Shown in pieces: positions 12,788 to 22,606 of a DNA stretch of 64,000 bases (position 1 is the stretch's first letter; each line of letters starts with the position of its first letter). Position numbers and translations under genes: made by a program. The stretch comes from Flabesymbios commensalis. Taxonomy: Eukaryota; Annelida; Polychaeta; Terebellida; Flabelligeridae. The notes below the pieces were generated by a model. The model did no database searches, was not told the origin of the DNA, and was given only the letters and a program-made list of their open reading frames with translations. The DNA lies in the NCBI GenBank assembly GCA_964017125.1, contig OZ024914.1, positions 21,386,282 through 21,450,281 of the forward strand. The letters are read 5' to 3'.

Positions 12788-12896
12788 CCCAGCAAACACA
12801 AAACATGTGTATAACATTTGTACAATGTCGGTCCAACGTCTTCGACGTTGGCCCAACATTGTACAAAAGTTATACAATTTGTTTGTGTTTGCTGGG
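12788..12896. mobile_element. Family P palindromic element, whole monomer (type copy)
   Basis: A 109-bp near-perfect palindrome runs from CCCAGCAAACACAAAAC to GTTTGTGTTTGCTGGG. Its centre, GTCCAACGTCTTCGACGTTGG, pairs with itself around a 3-base turn. It contains no coding capacity. The sharp inverted ends and about 20 dispersed copies indicate a very short non-autonomous transposable element. Confidence 0.9.
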
Positions 12897-13727
12897 GTAC
12901 GATGTCCCACAGGATTTTCACAATCTGGCTACACACTAAATATTCCCACAGAATCCCCAATTTATATGACGGTTTCGAGTAATAGACGATGGTCACACAC
13001 CATCACACATTGATAATAGCTCACAGCAAGTAAAATTATATGAAGATAAATGTGAATAAATACTGACCATAATGTAGAAATCTCTATAATGTCTGTTTTT
13101 TTTCAAATTTTACCGTTTAGATTCCATTTTTGTATACAATCCCACATATTTTTTGGTACAACGTATAAGCGTATATTCGAGCTATATTTGAATTATTGTA
13201 ATATTATCACCATTTATTAGTATTTAGAACACAATCTCTAGTTCAACGGATTTTGCCAGTTTTAAATATTTCTCTTTTCGTTCGTTTTTGTATTGACCAG
13301 CATAGCTAGCTAGGTCAATAATTGAGCAATCGTATTTCGTTCTTGGAATAAGAAAAGTGTTATCTGTTGATGATGATGGACGACGACTAAATATGATGGA
13401 TGAGTCAGATGGCTACGATTGATGAGACAATTTGTTGACTTTTGTCTCCTTGTGATAACTCAACATAAACGGAATAATGGATGTGTAGCGAAATCTGAAG
13501 AACATATAATATATTATTATGTAGAAATACTATTTTGACTTCCGTTTTCTAATATGATTTTTCTGGAAGATTATATTTTATATTTACAAACAGGCTAGCT
13601 GTTAATCTACATAGAATTTTTTTTTTAATTTATTGTCCATCAGATGACACTAATGATACATGTAGCCAGATACATAGGTAGATATAATTGATTGATTTGC
13701 TAGCGCAACATGATACCTCCTTACTTA
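12897..13727. other. No gene recognised
   Basis: AT-rich intronic DNA with a short GATGATGGACGACGAC-like stretch near 13371. Nothing else was seen. Confidence 0.5.
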
Positions 13728-13920
13728 ACCCGTTCGGCGCTGGGATCGTTTTCATACGTCAAAATCTAACGTCTGTATTTATAATAGCCGTAGAACCATA
13801 ACATACATGTAGGATTTCAAAAGAAGCAGAAAGATCCAACTCAGACTTATATGATGATTTCAAATGGAAAATACCTTTGGTCTATACCGATTTTTTCAGC
13901 GTGTAAGAGTTAATGGTGTT
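13728..13920. repeat. Family Q inverted-repeat element
   Basis: It begins TTAACCCGTTCGGCGCTGGGA and contains ACGTCAAAATCTAACGTCTG, then ATAATAGCCGTAGAACCAT and GATGATTTCAAATGG, ending near GTAAGAGTTAA. The block ATAAT-GCCGTAG-ACCATAACATA recurs at about 58061 and, in diverged reverse order, near 25450. The TTAAC at both ends fits an inverted-repeat insertion. Confidence 0.6.
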
Positions 13921-14123
13921 TGGCTGAGGAGCGGTGCTTGCAGCAGGATGGCAGGATCCGTGCAAAATTCCGATCAATTTTTTTTATTCTAGCATTACTT
14001 ATCACATCAGAGATCTAAATCTAATTCGACGCATGCATGCTGCCCTGCAATCTCAAAAACTGTTGTAAATCATGTAAATATCCTGGTTAGCATAGTTAGC
14101 GGTGGCCATGATTTTTGAAACTG

Positions 14124-14423
14124 TCTCTCGCATGGCGTGGGCGGGGGCCCCAGGGTAGTGGTTAGCACCGCTGCCTTTCACGCCAGAGTTCGGGGTTCAG
14201 TTCTCGGTCTCGGCGGTTTGATAGAAACAAAAAATGTTTCTTCCCCATCCACGTGTGAAAGTCAGTATTGTGGAGAGCCTCCGTGACCGAGAGGTAGCGT
14301 GCTCGGCCTCAGACCGCCAGGGCTCGAATTTCGAATCCTGTGTCTGGAGGACAGTGTCATCTCAATCATCTCACCATCCACCAAAGCCCGATTCATTTCA
14401 TTTCATTTCTCTCGCATGGCGTG
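14124..14423 (+). mobile_element. Dimeric tRNA-derived SINE with 16-bp target-site duplication
   Basis: A perfect duplication, TCTCTCGCATGGCGTG, flanks the element at 14124-14139 and 14408-14423. The 268-bp body has two tRNA-like modules. The first has an A box, TAGTGGTTAGCACC, and a B box, GGTTCAGTTCTC. The second has GAGGTAGCGTGCTCGG and then TTTCGAATCC. The 3' end is a TTTCA repeat. tRNA-derived SINEs are transcribed by RNA polymerase III and moved by LINE enzymes. The intact target duplication suggests a fairly recent insertion into the Ly6-like gene's intron, about 180 bp from its exon. Confidence 0.92.
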
Positions 14424-14599
14424 CGAAAAAAGAGAAGTCGATCCTGGCAACAACAATAACCAATTTAAAAAATATTTATAGCACTAATTCATTGTAACTA
14501 TTGATACGAGTATATAAAATAATGTTGCGTGCATAACTGAGGACGTCGGGTGATTATATTGTATACAATACTTGATCTGTTCTACGTTTTGTCTCTCAG

Positions 14600-14743
14600 A
14601 TCAACTGGCAGCCATATCTCGTAGCTGTTACGCCCTGGGTGACGACCAAGAGCTACTTGGACTTCACGCTTCTGTCGGATTTCGATTCTGGAACAACCAT
14701 CTGGAAGGATACGAGGCCCTCTACTGTTTCTGTGACACGGATG
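14600..14743 (+). CDS. Ly6/quiver-type domain, C-terminal exon
   Basis: The exon follows TTTTGTCTCTCAG and ends GACACGGATG before GTTTAA. It is 144 bases, starts in phase 1 and ends in phase 1. It encodes DQLAAISRSCYALGDDQE, and ends YEALYCFCDTDG. In quiver-like proteins the domain closes with R-x-C, then Y-C-x-C-x-TDGCN, so the missing C-N would be supplied by the next exon. Together with the exon at 8066 this gives the expected cysteine order of one Ly6 domain. The donor GT lies exactly at the edge of a family P palindrome (14744-14823), so the element has landed on, or supplied, the splice site. Function beyond the fold is not inferred. Confidence 0.7.
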
Positions 14744-14823
14744 GTTTAATGTTGGTCCAGTGTCGTAGACGGAGGACCAACATTAAACTAGCATTGGTTC
14801 AACGTCTTGCGGTTGCTGGGTTA
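14744..14823. mobile_element. Family P copy abutting the Ly6-like exon donor
   Basis: It begins GTTTAATGTTGGTCCAGTGTC, has the central GTAGACGGAGGACCAACATTA, and ends GTTGCTGGG. The left CCAGCAAACAC end is missing, and the homology starts at the first base of the intron. The read-through frame from the exon into the element is therefore element-derived and not host protein. Confidence 0.8.
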
Positions 14824-15668
14824 GCGCGTGAGACCCAGTATGTAGTCCCTAGAGCTGCGCTACCTTCGTTAATTTTGTAAGCTATCACTAATTACTGTGG
14901 GTGTGGGTGTTGATATTATAACTAGCACAAACTAATTACCAATGTTCAAATTCGAATATTGTTGGAAAAAGGTGACTTCTACTTTAATAATTGTCAAAAT
15001 GTAGGCCTTTTATATACTTTCAAAGATTTCAACGCAAACAATCCGGTGGTAAATTGTAGCCGTATGTGTTTAATTGATCACAGCTTGACACCGATATTAA
15101 TATGTGAACAAATTTCAAACATATCTTCATTAGCTCATCCGGCGCTTATCCAGCCTTTAAGCCTATTGTGAGCCTTACTCTACCATGTGTCGTCTTTCGT
15201 CTGTCGTCCGTTGTCTCTCGAAATGCTTCTCGCCCTTCAATTCTTGGCCAATTTCAATTTTGCTCGGCTTGTTTGAAAGAATGCTTGTGTACCTGTGCAT
15301 AGACATTCCTCGCCGATTTCAGAATTGTTGATTCGTAATTTACTAATGCCCTAAATGAGACCTAACTAGGATCATTGACAATAAATATTTCTCCTCCCAC
15401 AATTCTTATCCGATTTTAATTCTGTTAGGTTTGTTTGAAAAGGCTCGTGCCTGTGCATTGTAATTCCTCGCGGATTTCGGAAGTTATTATTCATCCGTAA
15501 TTAACAAATTAAAACCTAATTAGAACCATTCACAAGAAATGCTTCTATGGTTACCATCTACTATCACAGATGATGCATCATATAAATCATAATTATGTAC
15601 TTCTCATTGAAAGTCCCATCCTTAACCTTTTCAATGGAAATAGAAATTGCATGTAATAAATATGCCTA
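14824..15668. other. No gene recognised
   Basis: A duplicated phrase (TCGGATTTCGG and GCCGATTTCAG, each after TTCCTCG, at about 15308 and 15467) suggests a loose tandem repeat of about 160 bp. No exon motifs were seen, and the final exon of the Ly6-like gene was not found. Confidence 0.5.
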
Positions 15669-16564
15669 TGGGAGACCCAGGAGGATTTGGACAGTGTCAG
15701 CATTTTTACTATTTTTCTCTTGCTAATTTCATGTAACAAAGCTCATATTTTGCCCTAAGAGGGCGATTCACTATGCCTAAGGATAGTTATAGGTATTTTA
15801 ACTATTTTATGGAGAAGAAGAACATGGGTAGCGATAAAAATCAAGTTCGTCCAAATCCACCCCTATGTGTGGGAGCATTTGGATATGGCTGGGGAACATT
15901 TAAACATAAACGTAATTAGAATCAATAACAAGAATCCTGAAAATCAACGTTTTTATTCAGTAGACAACAATGTGGATAGGCATTTGGTAGGCAGTTTTGC
16001 GCCAAATTGAAAGTCTCCGTTTAATTTAGAGGAATCACATCAGTATCATCCATCGACCTAATGTCAAAATGCACATTGTGTCCAAATACTTCGCATATTT
16101 ATTACTTGGCATATATATTGTTATTCAAGATCACAATGATAAGTACATGCATGATAAGCACTGTGAAATTAATATAATAATAGATACAGTTCACAGATGA
16201 TTTGGACACTGTACAAATTCTCCCAAAGTGTCCAATTCCTCTCCAAATAGTCTGTCCAAATGCGCCCATCAACATAAAAGTGTATAAATAACTCAATTAT
16301 TGGACTAAACAAACATATGCTTAAAAAGCGAATTACACAAAGTGAGTAAAACAGCGAGCCCTAGTATTGAAATATTTGATGCGAAAAAGACATTGAACTG
16401 ACATCGGAAAAGTTACTTCGAATGTTAAAAATATTACAATAGCGCCCTCTGAGCCGGTTCTGATTAAAGGCTTCCGTCAAGGCATCCCCTGAGGGTGGTG
16501 ACTCTGTAATGACGTCATCTATTTATAGCCCAGACCTACTGTCCAAATACTCCTGGGTCTCCCC
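15669..16564. mobile_element. TA-flanked DNA element with 26-bp inverted ends, noncoding
   Basis: The left end TGGGAGACCCAGGAGGATTT continues GGACAGT. The right end reads, on the opposite strand, GGGGAGACCCAGGAGTATTT and then GGACAGT. TA lies on both sides, as in Tc1/mariner insertions. Inside, further inverted TTTGGACA and TGTCCAAAT motifs recur (15851-15890 and 16201-16266). No transposase reading frame is present in the 0.9 kb, so it would be non-autonomous. Confidence 0.75.
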
Positions 16565-16920
16565 TACTCTCCGTCTTATCCCTTCTTCTACAGAGATGTG
16601 CTCCCATGTCGACGTTGCCTGTCAAATGTAAACTCGGGTCTGCACATTCTCTTGAAGTATTCTGTCATCATTCATTCGATTAAGCTGAAGTCTAACCTTT
16701 CAAACTGTTAGCCCCGATTTGATTTGTTTTCCATCTTTTTTATCAATAAGTAACGTAGACCTTGGTGATAAAATGGTATAATTTAGAGGTATTATTTTCA
16801 GGCAGCTACACATGTCGATGACCATCATTATCACAGAGAACCCTGATCTTGTTTTAACTCTTCTCTTAACTTTGCTTATTGTTATTCACATTCATTCACA
16901 GTCATAGCATTTAAAAATAT

Positions 16921-17059
16921 ATACTCTAAATAATATAGGCTCTGCAAAAAAAACCTTCAGTACTATTACCATGCAGCCTCAGGAGAACCCTTGCTGAGGT
17001 TGCATGGTAATAGTACTGAAGGGTTCCGTCTAGAAGAGCCTATATTGTTTAGAGTGTAT
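16921..17059. repeat. Nested hairpin, 139 bp
   Basis: Outer arms ATACTCTAAATAATATAGGC and GCCTATATTGTTTAGAGTGT enclose inner arms CTTCAGTACTATTACCATGC and GCATGGTAATAGTACTGAAG, with a short loop containing CCTCA and TGAGG. It is probably a small inverted-repeat transposon. No second copy was noticed in the window. Confidence 0.85.
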
Positions 17060-17529
17060 CAACAGTGCCACATAGTACTCTACTTCGACAAGGTGATCAT
17101 ATAAATCATTATTTGAATTGAATACTTGTCATGTATTTCGAGTTGTACATGCATTGTGAAAAAATGATGTTGGTCAGTAGAAGGTAACTCGTGTGGTGTC
17201 TGTTTGTAACGTTGTAACAATATATATAATATTTTGAATGATGGTATTTAAAAGAAGATATAAATGTTGATGCTTGTGAAGAATAAGGAATCTTCATGTT
17301 GCGCACTATAACCTTGTTAAAAATAGAAAACAATAATAATTATGTGCTTTGCTGAATGGACGTAAAACAGTTCCAAATTGGTTCGAATCAGGAAAATAAT
17401 TTTGTTTAGCATTATGTTGCTTATAATTAATAATATATTCTCGAAATGTTTTATGATCACGAATAGATCAACCTCGTCGATATTTCGTAATAAAGGGAAG
17501 TGAAATCATAAAACTCGTATTTGCGATTG
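17060..17529. other. No gene recognised
   Basis: AT-rich unique-looking sequence. Confidence 0.5.
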
Positions 17530-17645
17530 GAGCACAAACCCAAGCAAGCAAGTAACATCAACCCAATGTTCTTTTAATTGTTCGACCACCGGTCTAAGAC
17601 GCTGGTTCAACATTAAAACAACATGGTTTGCAACTCTTGTTTGAC
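17530..17645. repeat. Family P copy, diverged
   Basis: CCCAAGCAAGCAAGTAACAT starts it. The core GTTCGACCACCGGTCTAAGACG-CTGGTTCAACATTAAAAC is recognisable, and it ends with ACTCTTGTTTGACG. Confidence 0.7.
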
Positions 17646-18710
17646 GCGTTTTTTGTCTTCCTTGTGAGCCCTGGCATATTAAGAGGACATGGCAGGTTTG
17701 CCGACAACGTGACGCGGGTGGTTGGACCTTTGACATGTTTGTGATCCCATACAAGGCATGGCTGAGGCCTGCAGATTACGCCAATAGCAGCCGCCCTAGT
17801 ACTGTCACTCCAAGTGGAAACCCACTGAACGGCGCACGCCACGTTCCCAACATTGAAGCGATTTGATTTATTTATTTATTTATTTGACTTTCCAGATGAA
17901 AACATGCAAAAAATATCAATCCATCATACGTTATGGTTTCAATACCAACATTGCTGAGGTGGACTGTTCGCAACAGGTTAAATGCATATTATATAGACTT
18001 GAATTGTTTTATTTACAATTTCCTTGTGAGAAAAGATCATCTTCAACGACTAAACAATAATCATGTTTTTTTTTAAAAAAAACTTGTTGTGCTCAACGAG
18101 ACGAAAATACATGTATTAAATGGAAGATATTACGGTTAGTAAAATTGATTGAACTATGCACATTGAAACGATTTCATTGACGTGGTAATTATAAATTCCA
18201 AATACCACAAGCCGTTACTGTTTATAAGGGTAACTTTATTTATCGTTATCTTTAATTATCAAATATTCAGATCCCGTAAAAAAGTTCAATTATGACGGTT
18301 TTCCCGAAATTATGTCGAGTTTAGGCTACTGATATTACTAATATTCAAAGAGTCTCTGACGATACACATACAATTTATGATCTCCCTATTGTTTCCAATA
18401 AAAAAAATATAATGCATACATGTACTTTTACCCTTTCACGCCCACGGTTTTTGGTTATTTTCAAACAAAAATGTTAACGCAATGCACATATTCTGATAGC
18501 TTTGAATCGATGGCAACGATTATTAACACATTTTAGACAACGATTTTGCAAGCATGTAATGGAAATGTACTACGGCCTATGTAATTTTGCTACACGAACA
18601 ATCTATGTGAAATGTGTATATATGTTTAGCATTACATTATTTTATGTGTCCAAGATACACATCCTAATATGTAATGGTGAAATACACCCCGCACCATGGA
18701 TTTATTGAAC
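17646..18710. other. No gene recognised
   Basis: Contains a short TTTA repeat (about 17868-17885) and an A/T run (18066-18081). The GC-richer part 17646-17840 has short frames on the - strand without known motifs. Confidence 0.5.
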
Positions 18711-19330
18711 ATCAAAATGTAAGATTAGACACCCGAACCGTGTTTCTGAGACACATATTAGGCAAATCATGTTTAATAATGCATTTGAAGATAATGCATT
18801 GATTTCACAGCGACCATTTTAAAAACGGCCATATTAACTAACTATTCTACAACTCAAGCACCAATCATCTTATTTAGAATCAACTAACTAATCAAGGGGT
18901 GTTTTTGAACCAAATGACACCGATCATGGGGGTTTTCTTACAGAATAAACACTAGCTGTGCTTAAAAAATATTTGCAAAAAAATTCGAAATTTTGTAAAA
19001 AAATCCTGCCAATTTTGCGGCGACCATCTTGCATTCAGTCGTAAATATTATATACTGACACTCGAAAATACCGGAAATATACATTAAAATGTAAGATTAG
19101 AATCCAAAACCGTCTTTGTGACATTTTGAAATTGGCCATAATGATCAACTAATCGACAAATCAAGCATTCATAACCACTTTCAGACATAAGGGTTGTATC
19201 TGAACCAAATGGTAGGCCTACACCTCGTGGACACTTTAGTACAGAAACAAATTTGTTGTTATAAAATTGTTGAAAAATTGCAATTTGCGACATATTTACA
19301 ATATATACAAAATAGCTCCTCGAGGTCGGA
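18711..19330. repeat. Tandem duplication, unit about 374 bp
   Basis: AAAATGTAAGATTAGA occurs at 18715 and 19087. It is followed in both by an ACCG-x-x-TTTCTGAGACA or ACCGTCTTTGTGACA phrase, ATTAACTAAC or ATGATCAACTAATC, then TG-x-ACCAAATG and a TTTGCAAAAAAATT or TTGAAAAATTGCAA tract. Similarity is perhaps 65-70 percent and the second copy is incomplete. Confidence 0.65.
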
Positions 19331-19595
19331 TAACACAGCAAAACTATAATATTTGTAATATTTTATCTCTATGGATATATGACATGATGGATGGAAAAGA
19401 CAGATCTGCCAATATTTTATTTATAATTGTGATATAGTGAGAACGACATAATTATCACATTTTAGCAAATATTGTACGTATGAAAGATGTAGACAAGTGT
19501 CAAATTCTCAGTCCGCCTTGACCTGCAACGTTTTTACCCAGCAATCTAATACAGTGACGTATGGGGGAGAGGGACTTATATAACATTCTTTTCAC
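19331..19595. other. No gene recognised
   Basis: Flank of the LINE tail; nothing recognised. Confidence 0.5.
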
Positions 19596-19840
19596 CGGTC
19601 GGTCGGTCGGTCGGTCGGTCGGTAGGTCGGTCGGTCGGTCGGTCGGTCGGTCGGTCGGTCGGTCGGTCGGTCGGTCGGTCGGTCGGTCGGTCGGTCGGTC
19701 GGTCGGTCGGTCGGTCGGTCGGTCGGTCAGTCAGTCAGTCAGTCAGTCAGTCAGTCAGTCAGTCAGTCAGTCAGTCAGTCAGTCAGTCAGTCAGTCAGTC
19801 AGTCAGTCAGTCAGTCAGTCAGTCAGTCAGTCAATCAATC
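19596..19840 (-). repeat. Tetranucleotide array grown from the LINE 3' tail
   Basis: Read on the + strand there are about 33 GGTC units (one variant GGTA near 19622), a clean switch at 19729 to about 26 AGTC units, then two AATC units next to the LINE end. On the LINE's own strand the order is ATTG, then ACTG, then ACCG. L2-type LINEs commonly end in a short ATTG/TGAT repeat, so the array appears to be that tail after expansion, with two substitutions each spread over a block. The open frame through it (Arg-Ser-Val-Gly then Ser-Gln-Ser-Val repeats) is an artefact. Confidence 0.93.
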
Positions 19841-20352
19841 ACGTTTGTAGCGCCTATATCCTAAGCGGACCGAGCTCAGAGGCGCACAAATCCTTAGTGT
19901 GATCATGTGCCATAGTCGTGGTCAAAGCAGGTTCGTCAACAGGGAGACGGATTACTGAGAAGCTAGGGTGGGAAAGCCAGTTCAAATAGGTGAGATTTAA
20001 GTAATTTCCTGAATGTCAAATTGTTTTGGCATTACGTACGGGCACATGCATGGCGTTCCATAAGGCTGGGCCAGATATAGAGAAAGCTCTTGACCAAGTG
20101 TTTGTTTTATACGGGGAACAACAAATCTGTTGAATTTGTGGAGCGTTGATATTTTGAGCATTTCGGCCGAGCAAGTAAATCAGCCAGTTTGCCGGTTGGT
20201 TGTCTTTTGGGGTTTGGAAAGTTATTGCGCATATTTTATAATGAATGCGAAACTTGACAGGAAGCCAATATAATTGTTTTAGAATAGGAACTGAACGATA
20301 TAAGCATGCCCTACATGTTTGGCATATGTGTTAGTGGAATTTCAAGCCACTG

Positions 20353-20805
20353 TCAAGTACTACACCAAGATTTTGTGTCTTGACCTGGAATTTTGCATGA
20401 GAAATTATGCAAGAATGTTTCTCGCTGAAGTTTGGTCCCAATAGGAATAAAATATGTCCTGCTAAGATTAAACTTCAGCTTAGACCCCTTCATCCAGGCC
20501 GACACACTCATTAAACAATGTTGCAACTTTTCAAGATATTCCTTAGCATTTGAAACGGATAGAGACATGTAAATTTGAGTATCATCGGCATGAAGATGGT
20601 GGTTTATGTCAAAACAAGATATAATAGCGCTGCATGGTGTGGCAAATAAGGTAAAAAGCGCTGGACCCAGCACAGAGCCCTGTGGAACTCCATATGAGAG
20701 TGTGACTTTATCTGACAGTGTTTTTAATTTTAGGCACGGATCGGTGCCTATTTTGAAAACAAGAAGAAAATTAAATTTGAGCCTGACCAGATATTCCATA
20801 CCCAT
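20353..20805 (-). pseudogene. L2 LINE reverse transcriptase, palm and thumb part
   Basis: A 150-residue open segment holds the RT motifs GVPQGSVLGPALFT (about residues 39-52), HADDTQIY (72-79) and SAWM-GSKLKFN (102-113). The first catalytic aspartate region, LLDLSDAFDTFD, lies in another frame at about 20840-20870, so the enzyme is not continuous. Confidence 0.85.
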
Positions 20806-21058
20806 CAGAAAGTCTAACTGTTAGTGTAGCATAGTCAAAGGTGTCGAAAGCGTCCGACAGGTCAAGCAAGGTTAGAGCCGTAACTTCACCCTTGTCTATA
20901 CTAGTAATGATATCGTTATGTACTTTAATCGAGGCCGACTCTGTAGAATGATGTTTCCTGTAGACTGATTGTAATGGATTAGATAAATGGTATGTTTTTA
21001 TATGATTTTGCAGCCGATTGGCTACTACCTTTCCTAAGATTTTGGAAATTAAACTCAA
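20771..21058 (-). pseudogene. L2 LINE reverse transcriptase, finger part
   Basis: It contains S-x-ISKILGKVVANRLQNHI, HHSTESASIKVHNDI and LLDLSDAFDTFDYATL, then YGISGQAQI. Upstream on the same strand, in other frames, traces such as CDHFFKYFLEKIKVS (about 21425) and MWTPFLESC (21230) fit the linker before the RT in L2 elements. Confidence 0.85.
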
Positions 21059-21470
21059 ATTTGATACAGGCCTGTAATTTTTAGGAAGAAATGTTTTTTA
21101 AGTAGTGGTCTTAGTGAGCTTCTTTGAATTTTTATTTAAATGTTCTAGTTTCCATTCAAATGTTATTTATGTCAGTGATGGAAGTTAATACTATGTCAGG
21201 ACAATTTATCAGCAAGATTCTAGGAATGGGGTCCACATCACATGATTTGACGATGAGCTCAAAATAAGCTTTTTAATTCCATCTTCTGACGCACTATACA
21301 AACGTTCAGTTTCGATCTAATTTCAGGTTTTTGCACTGGTGGAATATTCTGTGCTTATCTGAAAATAATTTGAAACGGATACTTTTATTTTTTCCAGAAA
21401 ATATTTGAAGAAATGATCACAAATTGATTTCACTTAGCCTATATGTACACAGAGATGGTCTTAAACCAGG

Positions 21471-22599
21471 TTCATTTAATTTCATTATTATCATCTTACC
21501 ATCTTCGTGAGTTTCTCTTGGTCCAGTTTGGCTGTATGTGCACAAAAGTCCCGTCATTCTACTCACTCATTACAAGTCGTATATCTTACCGAAGACTTTA
21601 ACATCTCCTAGCGTCAAACCTAGAAAATTACCCAGAGTAAGCCTACTTGTAAAAACACTTTCCTACGTCGAATTTTGTCACACATGACTGCTATTGGCGA
21701 TTTGTTCAATGAATTGACTAAAATGTACGTGGAGACATAAAATATGACGTCTCTGAGCCCAGATACTATACATTATTGGAGATTTTTCGCTCCCGCTTGA
21801 AAAAAAATACTCAATAAAGCAAACAAGTCCGAGACAGCAACGGGGCGAATTGAGCTGATGCTGACAGGTCAAATGCGACGAGATTACCAGATATTTCACG
21901 ACCTTCACGTACGTAGCGTGTTGCTCAAATACATCACACGGTCGTCTGGCGCTTTTTATCCCTAGTGACAGAAATAAAAGAAGGTGAGTTGAGTTCTTTG
22001 ATATTTGATACGTCTAAATGTATGTCTGATGGGTAAATAGTTCTATAATCCAGGGCTCTAAAAATGTGTATTAATGCTTAACCGCCTGCCCAATTATATT
22101 TGTTTTTCTTACTTTTTTTGTTAGCACATAACATTCCGGCTTCTGAACATATTAAAGATAAAACAAAACATCGATCAACAAAATTTGAATTCGTAGATCT
22201 CCATCTTGTCAAATCTTAATAATTTTCACTCATTTGAAGTTGTGGATCGCGTGATTTATGTCGCCAACACACGCAATACTCGATTGCACCGGAAAAGCAT
22301 AATAATCTACCCTTGGCCCATTGAAAGTGAAAACTGTGTGTAATACCGCAGTCGGATTGTATGCCTACAATCACCGGTGCGGTATTTTTATGATATCCAG
22401 AATCGGGTGAAATACCATATTTCAGCCAATTGCCCCAATTCATTAATTTAGTATGTTACTGCGGGAATGGCTAACGCATTTCCAACCATTTTTTCCATAT
22501 TGATCAAAAATTCTCTAATAGTCAGAATGATGCACTATCGAATGATCAGATGCAGTGATTGTACTAGTCACAAATAAATCCAGAATCTCAACTCTTGCA
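21471..22599. other. Gap between two same-strand LINE parts, holding a family R half element
   Basis: Apart from the family R piece at 22071-22258 little is recognisable. Near 22530-22600 the - strand still reads EILDLFVTS and TASDHSIVH, a possible endonuclease remnant (SDH motif). That would continue the LINE 5' part at 22600-24074. Confidence 0.4.
22071..22258 (-). mobile_element. Family R element, half copy
   Basis: On the - strand it reads CGCGATCCACAACTTCAAAT, GAGTGAAAATTATTAAGATT, then GTTGATCGATGTTTTGTTTT, and ends GGCGGTTAAGCATTAA. It matches the right halves of the copies at 29023-29270 and 34925-35173. The other arm is lost. Confidence 0.75.
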
Positions 22600-22606
22600 G
22601 TTGTAT

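Larger units (their letters stand above)
8212..14599 (+). other. Inferred 6.4-kb intron of the Ly6/quiver-like gene
   Basis: Between the two exons lie family P copies (9125-9200 and 12788-12896), a family Q element (13728-13920) and a SINE (14140-14407). The rest is AT-rich with no recognised motif. A short segment at 10279-10351 bounded by CAG and GTATAG reads as open coding sequence but matches no family I know. Phrases such as GATTCAAGG(T/C)CAT recur at 10703 and 10995, suggesting old noncoding repeats. Confidence 0.55.
19841..21470 (-). mobile_element. L2-type LINE, 3' half, decayed
   Basis: On the - strand a broken reverse transcriptase can be followed: SLISKILGKVVANRLQ, HHSTESASIKVHNDI, LTLLDLSDAFDTFDY, then YGVPQGSVLGPALFTL, HADDTQIYMSLSVSNA and LMSVSAWMKGSKLKFN. 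Further on come LYWLPVKFRIHYKI, then SRAFSISGPALWNAM and FRKLLKSHLFELAFPP with a stop near 19965. This is the motif order of L2/CR1-group LINEs. The catalytic YADD reads HADD. Several frameshifts break it, and about 70 residues seem missing between the palm/thumb region (20353) and LYWLPV. It ends in the tetranucleotide tail and is 5' truncated or decayed beyond about 21470. Confidence 0.9.

Noticed and set aside
14744-14880. Extension of the Ly6-like exon frame past 14743 (LVQCRRRRTNIKLAL...)
   Set aside because: The added residues are encoded by a family P palindrome, so they are not host protein.
19561-19902. 113-codon open frame with Arg-Ser-Val-Gly and Ser-Gln-Ser-Val repeats
   Set aside because: It is the translation of the tetranucleotide array; 4-base units give an open 12-base period in all frames.
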